6,955 nt of DNA from Candidatus Acidiferrum typicum (GTDB taxonomy: Bacteria; Acidobacteriota; Terriglobia; Acidiferrales; UBA7541): assembly GCA_025463105.1 (NCBI GenBank), contig JAOAPW010000508.1:1-6955 (forward strand), read 5' to 3'. Each line of letters starts with the position of its first letter. Within the stretch, counting starts at the first letter, position 1. This document shows, one piece after another, positions 6,300 to 6,955 of the stretch. The notes below the pieces were generated by a model. That model was given only the letters and a program-made list of their open reading frames with translations, did no database searches and was not told the origin of the DNA. The translations under genes and the position numbers were made by a program.

Positions 6300-6408
6300 G
6301 GAGCTTTAGCTCCGACAAAAGTCATGCCAGACGCGGGGCCTTTAGGCCCTGAAGCTCCAGGGACTTAAGCCCCGGTGCCAGCGAAGACGAATGTCGGAGC
6401 TAAAGCTC
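6300..6408. repeat. Cluster of four palindromic repeats (REP/BIME-like)
   Basis: The gap between the DUF488 and hemerythrin genes holds four palindromes with AT centres: GGAGCT-TT-AGCTCC (6300-6313), GGGCC-TTTA-GGCCC (6336-6349), GGGACTTAAGCCCC (6360-6373, with one A/C mismatch), and a copy inside 6392-6408. The outer two form a perfect 17-bp inverted repeat, GAGCTTTAGCTCCGACA at 6301-6317 against 6392-6408. The array looks like a mosaic intergenic element. It may also end transcription of the DUF488 gene, though no T-tract is seen. The flanks (6226-6299 and 6409-6466) hold no gene I can support. Confidence 0.8.
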
Positions 6409-6466
6409 AGCCGCACTAATCTCGTTGCGGCCCATTCATTCATCATCAAAAATTGTGGCTGCCCAC

Positions 6467-6955
6467 TCATGATCGAAAGGCTGGAATAGACTTCCACGGC
6501 TCAGCCTCGACTTTCTCGAAAAGCGCCAATTGATCTTTATTGGGTTTTGTTTCGGCAGCGACTTCGGCTTCGGTCTGAATTCTTCCATCCCCGCGGATGT
6601 GGTCCACTTGAATTCCAAGATCTAATAAAACGCGCCCTACGAGCAGGCGTCTGTGACACGCGGCTGGATTTTCTTCCGCACACAGCATCGCTACTTTGTA
6701 CTCGCGGATTCCCTTTTCGAGCCGTGACACTCCTTCTTGAAATAGATCCGTTTCCGCAACCCGGTCATACAGGACATACCCCTGAACATCGTAAAATTCA
6801 TCTCCATCAGGGCGGCCGCCCAATTCGCGACCACGGAATACGTAGCGGATGCCATCTGCTTCGAGCGCCATCTTGAGTGGTTTTTGGTCAAACTGGGTGG
6901 CGTATTCAGAATATGGATATGATCGAGTGTCCGTTACCACGTGAACCGAGTGCGA
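6467..6955 (-). CDS. DUF488 family protein, N-terminus beyond window edge
   Basis: The frame is open through the right edge, so at least 162 residues are visible and the true start lies outside; the GTG at 6940 is an internal codon in my view because DUF488 proteins have about 30 more residues before the VxDxRS motif. Numbered from the first visible residue: VTDTRSYPYSEY (7-18), GIRYVFRGRELGGRP (35-49), a GY-x2-Y segment (59-63), and CAEENPAACHRRLL (92-105), the conserved Cys/His-rich stretch of the family. The last 40 residues (EAEVAAETKPNKDQLALF and onward) form a charged tail. The biochemical function of DUF488 is not established to my knowledge; the conserved Asp, Arg, Cys and His residues suggest an enzyme. 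Its strand matches the hemerythrin gene downstream, but the 241-nt repeat-filled gap argues against a tight operon. Confidence 0.87.
   Translation of the reverse strand, partial: SHSVHVVTDTRSYPYSEYATQFDQKPLKMALEADGIRYVFRGRELGGRPDGDEFYDVQGYVLYDRVAETDLFQEGVSRLEKGIREYKVAMLCAEENPAACHRRLLVGRVLLDLGIQVDHIRGDGRIQTEAEVAAETKPNKDQLALFEKVEAEPWKSIPAFRS

Noticed and set aside
6300..6408. Possible CRISPR array
   Set aside because: The units are palindromes with differing arms and irregular spacing, not identical direct repeats with uniform unique spacers, and no cas genes are present.

Overview
The window looks like chromosomal DNA of a didermic, moderately GC-rich bacterium, most likely an acidobacterium. 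This assignment is inference. It rests on a multi-POTRA Omp85 protein followed by a PPIase-less SurA-like protein and a TamB-like protein, on DUF488 and hemerythrin housekeeping genes, and on short palindromic intergenic repeats (CACAGGC/GCCTGTG and GGAGCT/AGCTCC types) of a sort I recall from acidobacterial genomes. I see no phage, insertion-sequence, CRISPR or tRNA signal.

Layout. (1) Positions 1-4307, minus strand: a three-gene outer-membrane biogenesis cluster read right to left. It holds a 1005-aa BamA/TamA-family protein with about seven POTRA domains, then (1-nt stop/start overlap, TGATG) a 222-aa periplasmic SurA-like chaperone without a parvulin domain, then after 73 nt the N-terminus of a TamB/AsmA-like inner-membrane-anchored protein that leaves the window at its left edge. 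(2) About 4308-4469: a divergent intergenic region with two tight hairpins. (3) 4470-5543, plus strand: a ThiF/MoeB/HesA-family E1-like adenylyltransferase. (4) 5543-5615: an inverted pair of palindromic repeats starting on the last base of that gene's stop codon. (5) 5734-6225, minus strand: a hemerythrin-domain protein. (6) About 6300-6408: a second cluster of palindromic repeats. (7) 6467-6955, minus strand: a DUF488 protein whose N-terminus lies beyond the right edge.

The three genes of the first block make biological sense together. An Omp85 barrel with a long periplasmic POTRA arm, a soluble chaperone and an inner-membrane-anchored TamB-like protein could span the envelope and serve outer-membrane protein insertion or lipid transport. 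The other genes are unrelated housekeeping or stress functions (sulfur-carrier activation, iron/O2 chemistry, DUF488). The partial TamB-like gene has no complete reading frame here; it was found by translating the left edge by hand. Nothing seen amounts to a clearly new system. The most distinctive points are the operon architecture, the paired cysteines in two predicted barrel loops, and the palindromic repeats placed at gene borders.
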